This document shows positions 33,691 through 41,812 of a stretch of 64,000 nucleotides of DNA, in pieces. The stretch lies in NCBI RefSeq assembly GCF_014199535.1, contig NZ_JACHNV010000002.1:992001-1056000 (forward strand). The letters run 5' to 3'. Source of the stretch: Hymenobacter latericoloratus. GTDB taxonomy: Bacteria; Bacteroidota; Bacteroidia; Cytophagales; Hymenobacteraceae. Within the stretch, counting starts at the first letter, position 1, and every line of letters starts with the position of its first letter. The position numbers and the translations under genes are program-made. The notes beneath the pieces are model-generated. The model was not told the DNA's origin and made no database searches. It was given only the letters and a program-made list of their open reading frames with translations.

Positions 33691-33691
33691 A

Positions 33692-33720
33692 CCCTCTCGT
33701 TTGATTCGAGGGGGTTTTTT
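33692..33720 (+). terminator. Plus-strand intrinsic terminator without an upstream gene
   Basis: An 8-bp stem (CCCTCTCG 33692-33699; CGAGGGGG 33707-33714) with a 7-nt loop and six T. It overlaps the stop codon of the minus-strand 74-residue gene, but the T-run points the other way. Confidence 0.7.
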
Positions 33721-33943
33721 AATGCCATGCGTGGGCCGCAAAGAAGGTAGGTAAATCGAATCGGAATGTAACGGTATAGTCTGCTGGGTCTTCCTTCAAG
33801 AAGCGGCATTGGTCTTCGAATTCCGTAATAGCTTTCCTACGTGTTTCCTCTATTGTATCACCATCAACAAATAAGCTGTAGCCCTGGGCATAGGCTATGA
33901 TTCCGTTCGGTACCTTTTCAATCAAGAATGTTACAGTAGTCAT
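33719..33943 (-). CDS. Small HicB-like protein
   Basis: 74 residues. The pattern TFLIEKVPNGIIAYAQGYSLFVDG followed by ETRRKAITEFEDQC resembles the partial RNase-H fold of HicB antitoxins and related single-domain proteins. No HicA toxin is adjacent. It lies 19 bp downstream of the serine recombinase gene on the same strand and may be co-transcribed. The match is by pattern only. Confidence 0.55.
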   Translation of the reverse strand: MTTVTFLIEKVPNGIIAYAQGYSLFVDGDTIEETRRKAITEFEDQCRFLKEDPADYTVTFRFDLPTFFAAHAWH

Positions 33944-33962
33944 ACGTGGTAGCCTATCGGAA

Positions 33963-34619
33963 TTATACTGCTGCTGCTAACCTCATGACCTGGGTAGCTG
34001 TGAATTCCTTCCCCCTTCTGGTTCGGTAGCCGTTTTGATTCAGGATGCTTGCTACTTCCCTCAGGGTCTTGTTCTGCTGAAGAAGCAGGGGTATCAGGTG
34101 TGCGGCCTGAACGTTACTCAGGGCCTCCTTGGCTTGCTGCTGTTGGGTTTCCCGGCCTTTGTCCCGGCCTACCTGCGTGAAGTTTTCCGGCTTCCCCAGT
34201 GTTTCACCTTTAGCTCGTTTAGCCCCCAGCGCGGCCTTGGTGCGTAGGCTGATGGTTTCCCGTTCGTGTTGGGCTATTACGGCGAAGATGCCTACTGTTA
34301 GCGTGTTTGCATCGGGCATATCACAGGCAACGAAATCAACCCCGGTATCCCGTAGGGTGAAGATGAACGCTGCATTTCGGGAAAGCCTATCCAGCTTGGC
34401 AATGACCAACCGGGAACGGGTACTCTTCGCTTCAGCAATAGCCGCGTGTAGCTGCGGCCTGTCGTTCTTACTGCCTGATTCGACTTCCACGAATTCCTTC
34501 AGGATGGTACCCGAGTTACCTACGAACTGGTTCACGGTAGAACGTTGGGCACCGATACCCAATCCATCACCACCTTGTACTTTGGTTGATACTCGGAGGT
34601 AGGTCACGTAGGTCTTCAT
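33963..34619 (-). CDS. Serine recombinase (resolvase/invertase family)
   Basis: 218 residues. The catalytic domain starts YVTYLRVSTKVQGGDGLGI with the nucleophile S11 in RVST, has ESGSKNDRPQL and KLDRLSRNAAF, and the C-terminus (TLREVASILNQNGYRTRRG) is a helix-turn-helix DNA-binding part. It cuts and rejoins DNA at a res-type site, possibly the inverted repeat at 34665-34704 just upstream. Its job in an element that already has a tyrosine integrase may be dimer resolution or inversion. Confidence 0.9.
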   Translation of the reverse strand: MKTYVTYLRVSTKVQGGDGLGIGAQRSTVNQFVGNSGTILKEFVEVESGSKNDRPQLHAAIAEAKSTRSRLVIAKLDRLSRNAAFIFTLRDTGVDFVACDMPDANTLTVGIFAVIAQHERETISLRTKAALGAKRAKGETLGKPENFTQVGRDKGRETQQQQAKEALSNVQAAHLIPLLLQQNKTLREVASILNQNGYRTRRGKEFTATQVMRLAAAV

Positions 34620-35130
34620 CAGAAATAGGATTTTATCTGCTGGGAATACGTGAAGATATACCTTTTGTTACAATGGTACAACGCCCATTCTTCCAATGTA
34701 ACAAGATTGTTGATTCCAATTTAGTACAACCAAAATGGGTTCAATCCAATAACCGCTCGGACGAATATGCTTCAGCTACCTCGGGGCTGATAGGGGGTAA
34801 CCGCCTTCGAGAATCGACCTGTTTTGAAGTAGAGAGCAGCAAGGGAGTGATTCTAATAACTAATAATGTAGTTATGAGGAAGGTTATTAGGAGCTGGAAG
34901 TAGGGAGTAGGTGGGAAGGTAAGTACCCGAAAACTTGGATTCCAGTGAGTATGACAAGATTCTGTAGGGTAGGTAATGGCCTAAGCCTCGTTACGGGGTA
35001 GGTAGGGGAGTCAGGTAGGAGGGCAGTTCACCCGAGTACGAGTTTCGAGGCTTTTTTCCACCCCGATAAGCGGTAATTCCCCGTAACTTGGAGCGAGTTT
35101 AACGACACGGAAAGCAGCTTCTGTAGCTAT
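34620..35130. promoter_or_regulatory. Divergent region with inverted repeat, possible res site
   Basis: 511 bp between the recombinase gene and the first PIN gene, with no gene. A near-perfect 12-bp inverted repeat lies at 34665-34676 (TTGTTACAATGG) and 34693-34704 (CCAATGTAACAA), 46-57 bp from the recombinase start. Further copies of GTACAA and AATGGG follow to 34740. This spacing suits an operator or recombination site. Confidence 0.5.
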
Positions 35131-36519
35131 ATGAACATTGTTATCGATACCAACACTATCAGGACGAACTACATGTTCCGGACGAATACGGCTTTGGCGT
35201 TTCTGGATTTCGTAGAGAAGACCGAGAGTGTGATATATATCCCTCGTATCGTCTGGCAGGAGGTAGAAAAGAACTACCGTCAGGATTTGGAAACCCGGCA
35301 GAATCAGTACGTGCAAACCTGCAAGCACATGGCCGCCGTGCTAATCAATATGCCCGAGTTTAAGGTTCTCAAGATTGACATAGATAGCGAGGTTGCTTCC
35401 TATATGGAGTGGCTTCGCAAGAAGTTGAAGATACGAGAGGACTACCAGTTCATAGAGCACAAACCGGACTACTTGGAAAGGGTAGCGGCACGAGCATTGG
35501 TGAAGCGTAGGCCCTTTAATGATAAGAACCAGCAGGAATTCAAGGATACCCTGATATGGGAAAATGTTCTTGATGTTATCAGCGGTGCCGCCGGGAAAGA
35601 ACATGATGAAGTTGTTTTCATCAGTTCCGATGGCAACGCTTTTGGTGTTGTTCCTTCAGGTGGGGGAAAGAAGGTTCTGCATTCTGATTTAGCAGCTGAG
35701 GCGGAGGAAGCACGTCAGAAGGGTAAAACGCAAGGATTTTACTATTACACCAGCTTGGAAGACTTCGTATCCGCTCACAGTCTCCCAATCCAAGGTATTA
35801 CTGAAGAATCCGTAGGAGAGTATCTACGGGCACAAAAGGCAGCATTAGAATCAGCCTTTGCAATTGCCCTGCAAGAAGATGTGGTAGACTTTGCTAATGC
35901 TGCCAGACTGCGTAATCCGGAGTATCAGTTGCCATTAATTGAGTCCGATTTAGCGAAGCACGTAGTTACTGATACGTCTGACGTATTCGCGTTGAATGTG
36001 TACACCTTCGAGAAGACGAAGCGGATTGTGATATTCTGTCGTGTATATCTGACGATAGAAGTTCCGTTGACCTTTGCTCCGTTGGATAACCCAGAATCTA
36101 TTCGCGTTCATTCTGCTATAGCTACCTATCAGGTAAGCTTAAGCATTCAGTTCAAGGATGGTGAAATGGGTGAAATCAAGATTGAACATGTAGGCTTAAC
36201 GGGAGAAAAGAAACTGGCTATTGATAATAGTTATCAAATCAGTGCTTTATTGAAGGCCATAGACAAAACCAGTGACGTATCACAATCTATGGAAGAAATG
36301 AAAAAACAATTTGCATTGCTTAATAAATTTAGTGACATGCTCAAAGAATTTGAGCGCATCAACAAAGGATTCTATAGTACTTCACAGATTGAAAGGGCGG
36401 ATAAAGTGATTGAAGGCTTAAATAGTAGTGTTATGGAACCCCCAGCGGTTAAACTTCCTCCTTTGAGCCCTGAGCCTGTCAAAGGTTCTAATCGGACGCC
36501 AAGAAAGAAGAAGAAATAA
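35131..36519 (+). CDS. PIN-domain (DUF4935-like) nuclease 1
   Basis: 462 residues. The N-terminal PIN-like domain begins MNIVIDTNTI (D6), with DTLIWENV and VVFISSDGNAF providing further acidic residues, as in DUF4935 proteins. The C-terminal part has a beta-rich region (about 285-365) and an extended helical, Lys-rich tail. PIN domains cut RNA, and members of this family occur in defence and toxin contexts. A paralogous gene follows directly, spaced by 56 bp. No antitoxin gene is seen. Confidence 0.75.
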   Translation: MNIVIDTNTIRTNYMFRTNTALAFLDFVEKTESVIYIPRIVWQEVEKNYRQDLETRQNQYVQTCKHMAAVLINMPEFKVLKIDIDSEVASYMEWLRKKLKIREDYQFIEHKPDYLERVAARALVKRRPFNDKNQQEFKDTLIWENVLDVISGAAGKEHDEVVFISSDGNAFGVVPSGGGKKVLHSDLAAEAEEARQKGKTQGFYYYTSLEDFVSAHSLPIQGITEESVGEYLRAQKAALESAFAIALQEDVVDFANAARLRNPEYQLPLIESDLAKHVVTDTSDVFALNVYTFEKTKRIVIFCRVYLTIEVPLTFAPLDNPESIRVHSAIATYQVSLSIQFKDGEMGEIKIEHVGLTGEKKLAIDNSYQISALLKAIDKTSDVSQSMEEMKKQFALLNKFSDMLKEFERINKGFYSTSQIERADKVIEGLNSSVMEPPAVKLPPLSPEPVKGSNRTPRKKKK

Positions 36520-36575
36520 CTTTGCCGTACTTCGGGTACTGCCTTATAATTCTATCTTCTGATAGATTCTTCAGT

Positions 36576-37634
36576 ATGTATATTATTCTTGATACCAACA
36601 TCATTCAAAAGAGCTGGAAGTTCGAATCATTAGAACACCGTGCCTTACTTGACTTTGTTGAAAGGACTGGGGCAATAATCCTAATGCCAGAAGTCATTTG
36701 GGATGAAGTAGCGGGACAATACTTAGAGAAGCTGAAGCCTCAGGTTAAATCCTTGAATGATACTGCTGATAACATTGAAAGATTCTTTCCTGATTCCCCA
36801 GGAATTGTTATCCCTCGTTTTGACTATCAGCAATTATTAGAAGAATATCAGGCTTTCCTTCGGGATACGTTACGAGAGGGCAAAATTATGTGGCCTGATA
36901 CTGTGTTTCTACCTTATCCGGAGAACGCATTAGGTAGTATAGCGAAGCGAGCAATAGCCCGTAAAAAGCCATTTAATGCCAAAGGAGAGGAATTCCGGGA
37001 CGCTATCATCTGGTTTACTATCCTGAAGTTTCTCAGGGATGGTGCGTATGATTCTTTGGTATTTATATCAGATAACGTTAATGAGTTCGCTAATGTACCC
37101 AATGACAGAAATAGCTTACACCCTGACTTGCAAGCTGATGTTCAGGATGAATTAAATAGAAACTTATTCAAGTATTATTCTTCTCTAAAGTCATTCCTCG
37201 ATGACTATTACGAGCCTGTTAAACCTCTGACACTGGAATGGATACATGCTAACCTTGATTATCAAGAACTCAATGCTAAGGCGTTATATGTACTCACGAA
37301 GAAGAATTCAAATCTGAGGGAAAAGCTTGCGCAACTTGATTACTATCCATTTGATTCTACTGATTTGGTTCTTCAAAAGGCTGTTGTAAAAGAAGGTACT
37401 ACCAAGATATTTAGGTCTAATATTTACTCTTTTCTAAATGGAACATTATGGTTAAGTATTAGTGTAGCTATGGATGTAAATTTCTTAGAATACAGTGAAT
37501 ATGAATTGCACGTAACGACATTAAGAATTGCTTGTCCGATTAGTTACCGCATCGAAAACGAGAAACTTACCAATATAGACCTGAAAAGAGTTTATGTATC
37601 CGATGTGCATCTGCGGATAGTTCCTCTGGACTAA
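36576..37634 (+). CDS. PIN-domain (DUF4935-like) nuclease 2
   Basis: 352 residues, a paralogue of the preceding protein: MYIILDTNII (D6), AIIWFTILKFL and LVFISDNVNEF align with its acidic sites, as does ALLDFVERTGAIILMPEVIW. It lacks the long C-terminal tail. The ATG at 36576 is chosen because it aligns with its sister start. Its stop (37632-37634) overlaps the stop of the convergent acetyltransferase frame. Two different PIN copies in a row suggest a two-component nuclease or a duplication. Confidence 0.75.
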   Translation: MYIILDTNIIQKSWKFESLEHRALLDFVERTGAIILMPEVIWDEVAGQYLEKLKPQVKSLNDTADNIERFFPDSPGIVIPRFDYQQLLEEYQAFLRDTLREGKIMWPDTVFLPYPENALGSIAKRAIARKKPFNAKGEEFRDAIIWFTILKFLRDGAYDSLVFISDNVNEFANVPNDRNSLHPDLQADVQDELNRNLFKYYSSLKSFLDDYYEPVKPLTLEWIHANLDYQELNAKALYVLTKKNSNLREKLAQLDYYPFDSTDLVLQKAVVKEGTTKIFRSNIYSFLNGTLWLSISVAMDVNFLEYSEYELHVTTLRIACPISYRIENEKLTNIDLKRVYVSDVHLRIVPLD

Positions 37635-38020
37635 TCTCGGGTTACATCTGTTAATAGTTCTGGGTTAATTACCAGATAGTAATCGATTATTCCCCACTGA
37701 TTAGGTTCTGAGTATTTGATAAACCCCATGCTTTCATATAGGGTTCGGGCGGCTTTATTGTCTTAGTGGGCACCGAGTACAATAATCGTTTTACCCAGCG
37801 TGTAAGCTTCCCTGATTGCTTCCCCGAGGACGTATCGGGCGTACCCCTTGCTCCAGTACTCGGGATGGGTATGTACGGATTGGAACTCGCATTCATGTTC
37901 TTCTTCGCGGGTACTCAGGTCGATTCTAACCTGAGTAACGGGTACTTCATCTACTATCAGCAGTAGTTGTACGTTGTGGTAACCATCTATTAGGGTTTCA
38001 TTACGATATAGTTTCTTCAA
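37631..38020 (-). pseudogene. GNAT acetyltransferase interrupted by one in-frame TAA
   Basis: The frame reads 85 residues (…TIIVLGAH), then TAA at 37765-37763, then 43 more codons (DNKAARTLYESMGF…) that complete the C-terminal part of a GNAT domain, ending at TAG 37633-37631. GNAT proteins normally run straight through this point. The start (MKKLYRNETLIDGYHN) overlaps the end of the RusA-like gene by 20 bp. The single stop could be a recent mutation, a readthrough site or a sequencing error. Confidence 0.8.
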
Positions 38021-38357
38021 CTGGTAGAATCGTTATCTGGTAGGTGTTATGCGGTAGTAGGAGGTTGGGTACGATGGTAATTCCTCGGTAGATATGCTTG
38101 TTATCTTCTTTGATAATCTTCATTTCCCTAATTAGGTCATAAAACACCTTGCTACCAGCAGTGAGGTTATCACAGTCCATCCGGCTATTGTATTCGATAT
38201 GGAGTCTGAAGGCCAGTAGGGGTGGAATCTGGGCCTGTAGGAGTAAGGGCCGGAATAATTCCTTGTACTCGTTCTTGACCTTGTTCCTCTGCTGGTAATG
38301 TTTGTTGTAGGCTGCGTTAATGGATAACCATCTGCCCCGGAATGTTAGTTGGTACAT
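38001..38357 (-). CDS. RusA-like Holliday-junction resolvase
   Basis: 118 residues from ATG 38357 (an ATG at 38390 would add 11). Features are LSINAAYNKHYQQRNKVK near the N-terminus and RMDCDNLTAGSKVFYDLI followed by IIKEDNKHI, matching the D-x-D-N-L...L-x-D-D layout of RusA nucleases, common in phages and mobile elements. It would resolve branched DNA during replication or recombination of the element. Together with the polymerase-like gene it forms a small DNA-handling set. Confidence 0.6.
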   Translation of the reverse strand: MYQLTFRGRWLSINAAYNKHYQQRNKVKNEYKELFRPLLLQAQIPPLLAFRLHIEYNSRMDCDNLTAGSKVFYDLIREMKIIKEDNKHIYRGITIVPNLLLPHNTYQITILPVEETIS

Positions 38358-38403
38358 GTACCTGAATACGGGGTTCAAGTAGGGTACCAAGAATCGTAGA
38401 ATG

Positions 38404-38435
38404 AAAAAAGGCTACCCCAGTTAAGGAGTAGCCTT
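38404..38435 (-). terminator. Minus-strand terminator after the 150-residue gene
   Basis: Stem AAGGCTAC(C)CC/GG(A)GTAGCCTT with one mismatch and six T on the minus strand; it follows the gene ending at 38461. Confidence 0.75.
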
Positions 38436-38460
38436 CATCATCCCGAAGAGGGCAGGGGAA

Positions 38461-38913
38461 TTACTTATTCTTCTTTCTTCCTTTGGTACTGCCACCGTGG
38501 CCGGGACGGTCAGAATCGGTATCAGTGTCCTCGGCTACGTTGCTGCCACCGTGGCCGGGGTCGGAAACCTTCTTATCAAATAGCTCGGGATACTGCATCC
38601 GGAAGGCCATTGCTTCCGCGCTAAGGGCACCTTTGCCGGAAGCCAGTTTAGGAGTTCCATCAGCCTTTCTACCGTAGGGGGCCTGGGGGTACTTGGTTAC
38701 GTTGGCTTGATACTCGGGAGAATCGTTAGCGGGTTCATCCCCACCTTCCAACATAGCAATAGCTTCTTCAATCATTGCATGTCCCTTCCGGAACAGTTGT
38801 AAGGCTTTGCTGATGTCTTTCTGTTTGGCGATTTTCTCTGGCTTGCCTTCGTTTTTGACTTTACTCAGCAGAGCTAACATTTGTTCTTCGACAGTTGCGG
38901 ATTTCCGGGGCAT
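38461..38913 (-). CDS. Element 1 hypothetical protein with GHGGS repeats
   Basis: 150 residues. An N-terminal helical part (EEQMLALLSKVKNEGK…LFRKGHAMIEEAIAML) is followed by a low-complexity tail with SDPGHGGSN and RPGHGGSTK and a basic end (GRKKNK). No family was recognised. Its leader carries a 13-bp inverted repeat (38918-38930 and 38969-38981, GTAGGTTATCTGG) whose second arm ends 5 nt from the ATG, suggesting translational control. Confidence 0.6.
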   Translation of the reverse strand: MPRKSATVEEQMLALLSKVKNEGKPEKIAKQKDISKALQLFRKGHAMIEEAIAMLEGGDEPANDSPEYQANVTKYPQAPYGRKADGTPKLASGKGALSAEAMAFRMQYPELFDKKVSDPGHGGSNVAEDTDTDSDRPGHGGSTKGRKKNK

Positions 38914-38989
38914 AGTAGTAGGTTATCTGGGGTGAAGGATGAAGATTCGGTAATGATACATTCATTTACCAGATAACCTACCGCAGGGT

Positions 38990-40468
38990 TTACTTATTCT
39001 TTAATTTGATATTCAAGTGAAGTTTCTTCAATTCTTTAGCGAAGATGGTACGGGCTTTCTTTTCGTCTTGCTCTCGCACCATCAAGGCATCGTGAAGGGT
39101 AATAATCTTGGTTCGTTCAATTCCTGCGTCTATCAAAGCTTTGACTACTCGGGTATATATGATACCACTTTCAATACGTTGTGCCAGTAGACAGTTGTTA
39201 GAATGCTTATTTCCGGGGTTTATTCCTTTCCAGTCGAATAGCTTAATCTTTCGGAACAATTCATGTACGCTGGGGAACATGTCCTTGAAGAGGAGGTAGC
39301 TTCTTAGGGTGAACAGATACCCTTCCTTCTTGTCGATTTCGGCTTGAGGTGCTCCCTGAAGGATTAGCGTCAGGACTTCCATTTCTGCTTCCGCGAGGTC
39401 ATATCGTTCCATCACTTCATAATCGGAATATGCACCCCGGTAGTAGACTCCCTTAGCATCGTTGCGAGTCAGGGAAGTTAGAAGCTTGCTGCCGTAGGTT
39501 TCATTGAATCTATCCCGTAGTTGCTCGTAGATGTCGCCCGTAGCGCACAGTTCTTGGTAGTGCTGATAGTTCGTGTCATTGGCAACCTTCGCGTACAAGG
39601 GTGCGGCCTCTGTGCACTCAGGAGCGAACTTCATGATTAGCTTGGGGGTAATACTTGCCAGGATTGCGGGTTGGCTGTTAACCAGGTCGATTTCTACCAA
39701 GGGAGAATCTTCATCACCCCGGAAGCGGTACCAAGGCCGTACCACCTTATGGGTATTTACAATATTGGAATGAACCCGATGTCCGAACTCACAGATAGGG
39801 TTTTCCTTGATGGGGGTGGTATTGAAGAGGGTAATGAAGTCCTGAGGTGTTACCCTCTTGTTCTGCGCTGCGAGGATATCTTCAATCTTCTGCCGGGATT
39901 CCGGGGTATCGAGTAGAATCACATTCTTCATGTTCTGCGCAATGATTTGACGATAGCGTTCCTCGTAGGCTTGGCGTTCCGGGCTAACCGTGTTCAGCTT
40001 GAGTAATTCCCGTTGACCTACGTGTTCCCTCAGGACTTTGTAAAGTTTCTCTGTACCCTGAAGATGCTCCGGGATTTTGAACGACTTACAGCGGCCTGTA
40101 TAGTCTCCCTTGAAGTAGAAGCCATCCTGGAAGTATTCCCCTTCCCGGTTGTGGCGTAACATTGTCAGGAAGTCATTATCCAGTAGGAGCTTCATTACTT
40201 CCGAGTAGTCATCCCCGAGGAAGGAACGTTGGATAGAACGGGATATCTGAACGTAACCGGGGAAGTCAGGGTCTTCATCCTGCTTTTCCCTGAGTAGGGT
40301 AAGCTTTTCCGTATAGAGGTAGGTGTAGAGGAACAAGACTCCCTGTAGGAGCTTGCCGGTACCACGTTCACCCGTTAGGCAAACGTTAAGGTCATTGGTG
40401 TTAAGGTTTGGGGGAAGGAAAAGACTGATTTCATAAGGCTTCCCTGTCGATACTTTCGTTGTTGGCAC
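38990..40468 (-). CDS. Protein with family A (Pol I/T7 RNAP-like) polymerase palm motifs
   Basis: 492 residues. The C-terminal half shows motif A-like VEIDLVNSQPAIL (D261), GDIYEQLRDRF (311-321, like the DIH-x-x-T segment of Pol I), motif B-like RNDAKGVYYRGAYS (R335, K339, Y343) and motif C-like TLHDALMV (H459-D460), in the order and spacing of single-subunit polymerases. The N-terminal part has a loop GERGTGK (33-39) but no 3'-5' exonuclease motifs. It may copy element DNA or prime it. I infer the class by motif only. Confidence 0.6.
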   Translation of the reverse strand: MPTTKVSTGKPYEISLFLPPNLNTNDLNVCLTGERGTGKLLQGVLFLYTYLYTEKLTLLREKQDEDPDFPGYVQISRSIQRSFLGDDYSEVMKLLLDNDFLTMLRHNREGEYFQDGFYFKGDYTGRCKSFKIPEHLQGTEKLYKVLREHVGQRELLKLNTVSPERQAYEERYRQIIAQNMKNVILLDTPESRQKIEDILAAQNKRVTPQDFITLFNTTPIKENPICEFGHRVHSNIVNTHKVVRPWYRFRGDEDSPLVEIDLVNSQPAILASITPKLIMKFAPECTEAAPLYAKVANDTNYQHYQELCATGDIYEQLRDRFNETYGSKLLTSLTRNDAKGVYYRGAYSDYEVMERYDLAEAEMEVLTLILQGAPQAEIDKKEGYLFTLRSYLLFKDMFPSVHELFRKIKLFDWKGINPGNKHSNNCLLAQRIESGIIYTRVVKALIDAGIERTKIITLHDALMVREQDEKKARTIFAKELKKLHLNIKLKNK

Positions 40469-41198
40469 TTAGGTTCTATGTACGTACTCTGAGTTAGGTA
40501 GTACCAGTGTTCTAAAACTGGGGGTTCGTATGGTGCGGGTTAGAACGGAAGGGAGAGCATAGAACCAAGACTCTCCCTTCCCCCGGTCACATGTAAATAC
40601 TGTGACTGCACCAAACATACCCTCAATTGTAGCTTCCGCGAAAGACAATCCTTCAACTTTCCTTCAATCGAAGAGGAAGTATTGGATTGATGAACGAATC
40701 GTTATTTCAACTCGGTACCCGCGTTTACACGTACGTGTTATACATAAGTTCAACGATTAGATACTTTGTATCTTTATTCTCCTTTTATCACTATATACTG
40801 TTCAACGAAGCGGTAGTAAAGGATATATACTAAAGGTAGTAGATGTTCGGTAGTGGAAGGGTATACATAAAGGGATAAGGAATGGGAGTTGGTTATATGG
40901 GAATGCGTACGAACATTTTGTAAGTAACTGATAATCTACCAAATAAACCATTTAAAAATCGTTGAACATAGGGTAGTAACGAACGGGGAAATAACGGGGA
41001 AGCCCCCGTAAACGAAGAAAGCTCCCCCGTAGGAGAGCCTTCGTCAATCTGGTTCAGTAGGTAAGCCAGTATGGGAGCTGGAAGAATCTTACCATGTAGT
41101 AAGCCTTACCCCTAAGGCTATCAGGTATGCGGTATGTCAACCCCAATATACCCTCAGTACGAATCATGGGAAATGAAGAAACACTGTTTTCAAATCAA
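40469..41198. other. Gene-free region, possible control or replication region of element 1
   Basis: 730 bp without a supported gene, upstream of the polymerase-like gene. It contains an 11-bp inverted repeat (40547-40557 and 40571-40581, GGAAGGGAGAG), a 12-bp palindrome ACACGTACGTGT (40727-40738), an AT-rich stretch (about 40740-40960) and several copies of GTTGAAC/TCAACGA and GGTAGTA motifs. It could be an origin or a promoter region. No terminator for a plus-strand gene is needed here. Confidence 0.45.
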
Positions 41199-41720
41199 TC
41201 ATTTGTGCCAAAGGGTAACCATATACTTATTTTTTATTTCACCCATATCATTTTCGCCAGAGCCTACTGCAACTTTTACTAAGTAATTTGTTCCGGAATA
41301 ATATTCAACAATAGTGGTTTTGCCTTCAGCATTAGTTACAACATCTGACTTTGTTTGTGTCATGTTATAGCGTTTTATAGCTGCTATTATCATATTATAT
41401 ACAGCAAGATTCGGGGTTTGATACGTTACTGCATACATACAGTCTTCGTCTTTTCCCAATGTTAAAAAGGCAACCGCTTTCCCACTGGAATATGATAATG
41501 GTTGGTAAGCCCAAAACACATCGGTGAAATCGCAATTCACATGACCTTCATCAACCCCCTTGAATATCCAGCCTTTAGGTAGGAGTAGGCGGTTTACACC
41601 ACTTGGACCGCCTTGCTGCATAGCAATGAGGTTATCCAAGGTGAGAGCTTGTTGAGCCTTACAGAAGCCAGATGATAGGGCAATCAGGCAGATGATAAGA
41701 ACGAGTACTCGTGTACGCAT
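41199..41720 (-). CDS. Secreted protein of unknown function
   Basis: 173 residues with a clear signal peptide (MRTRVLVLIICLIALSSGF then CKAQQ; a lipobox-like C at 20 is possible). The mature part has alternating strands (YMVTLWHK at the end). No family was recognised. It follows the integrase gene by 91 bp on the same strand. Confidence 0.6.
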   Translation of the reverse strand: MRTRVLVLIICLIALSSGFCKAQQALTLDNLIAMQQGGPSGVNRLLLPKGWIFKGVDEGHVNCDFTDVFWAYQPLSYSSGKAVAFLTLGKDEDCMYAVTYQTPNLAVYNMIIAAIKRYNMTQTKSDVVTNAEGKTTIVEYYSGTNYLVKVAVGSGENDMGEIKNKYMVTLWHK

Positions 41721-41786
41721 ATAGGGAAGTTTGAAAATTAGACCTTCAAAGATAAGCTCGCCTACAAATCAAGCATGGTAGAAAAC

Positions 41787-41812
41787 AAAAAAGCCCCCGG
41801 ATTCGAAGGCTT
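41787..41812 (-). terminator. Weak terminator at the end of integrase 1
   Basis: Stem around GAAGCC/GGGGGCTTTTTT on the minus strand with a six-T run, overlapping the integrase stop codon. Confidence 0.45.

Noticed and set aside
33692..33714. tRNA T-arm, because of a 7-nt TTTGATT loop
   Set aside because: There is no acceptor, D or anticodon arm at the right distance, and the T-run marks an intrinsic terminator. No tRNA or rRNA gene was recognised in the window.
38990..40468. Replicative helicase or AAA protein, based on GERGTGK
   Set aside because: The loop lacks the Ser/Thr after lysine, and no Walker B or sensor motifs follow, whereas polymerase-like motifs do.
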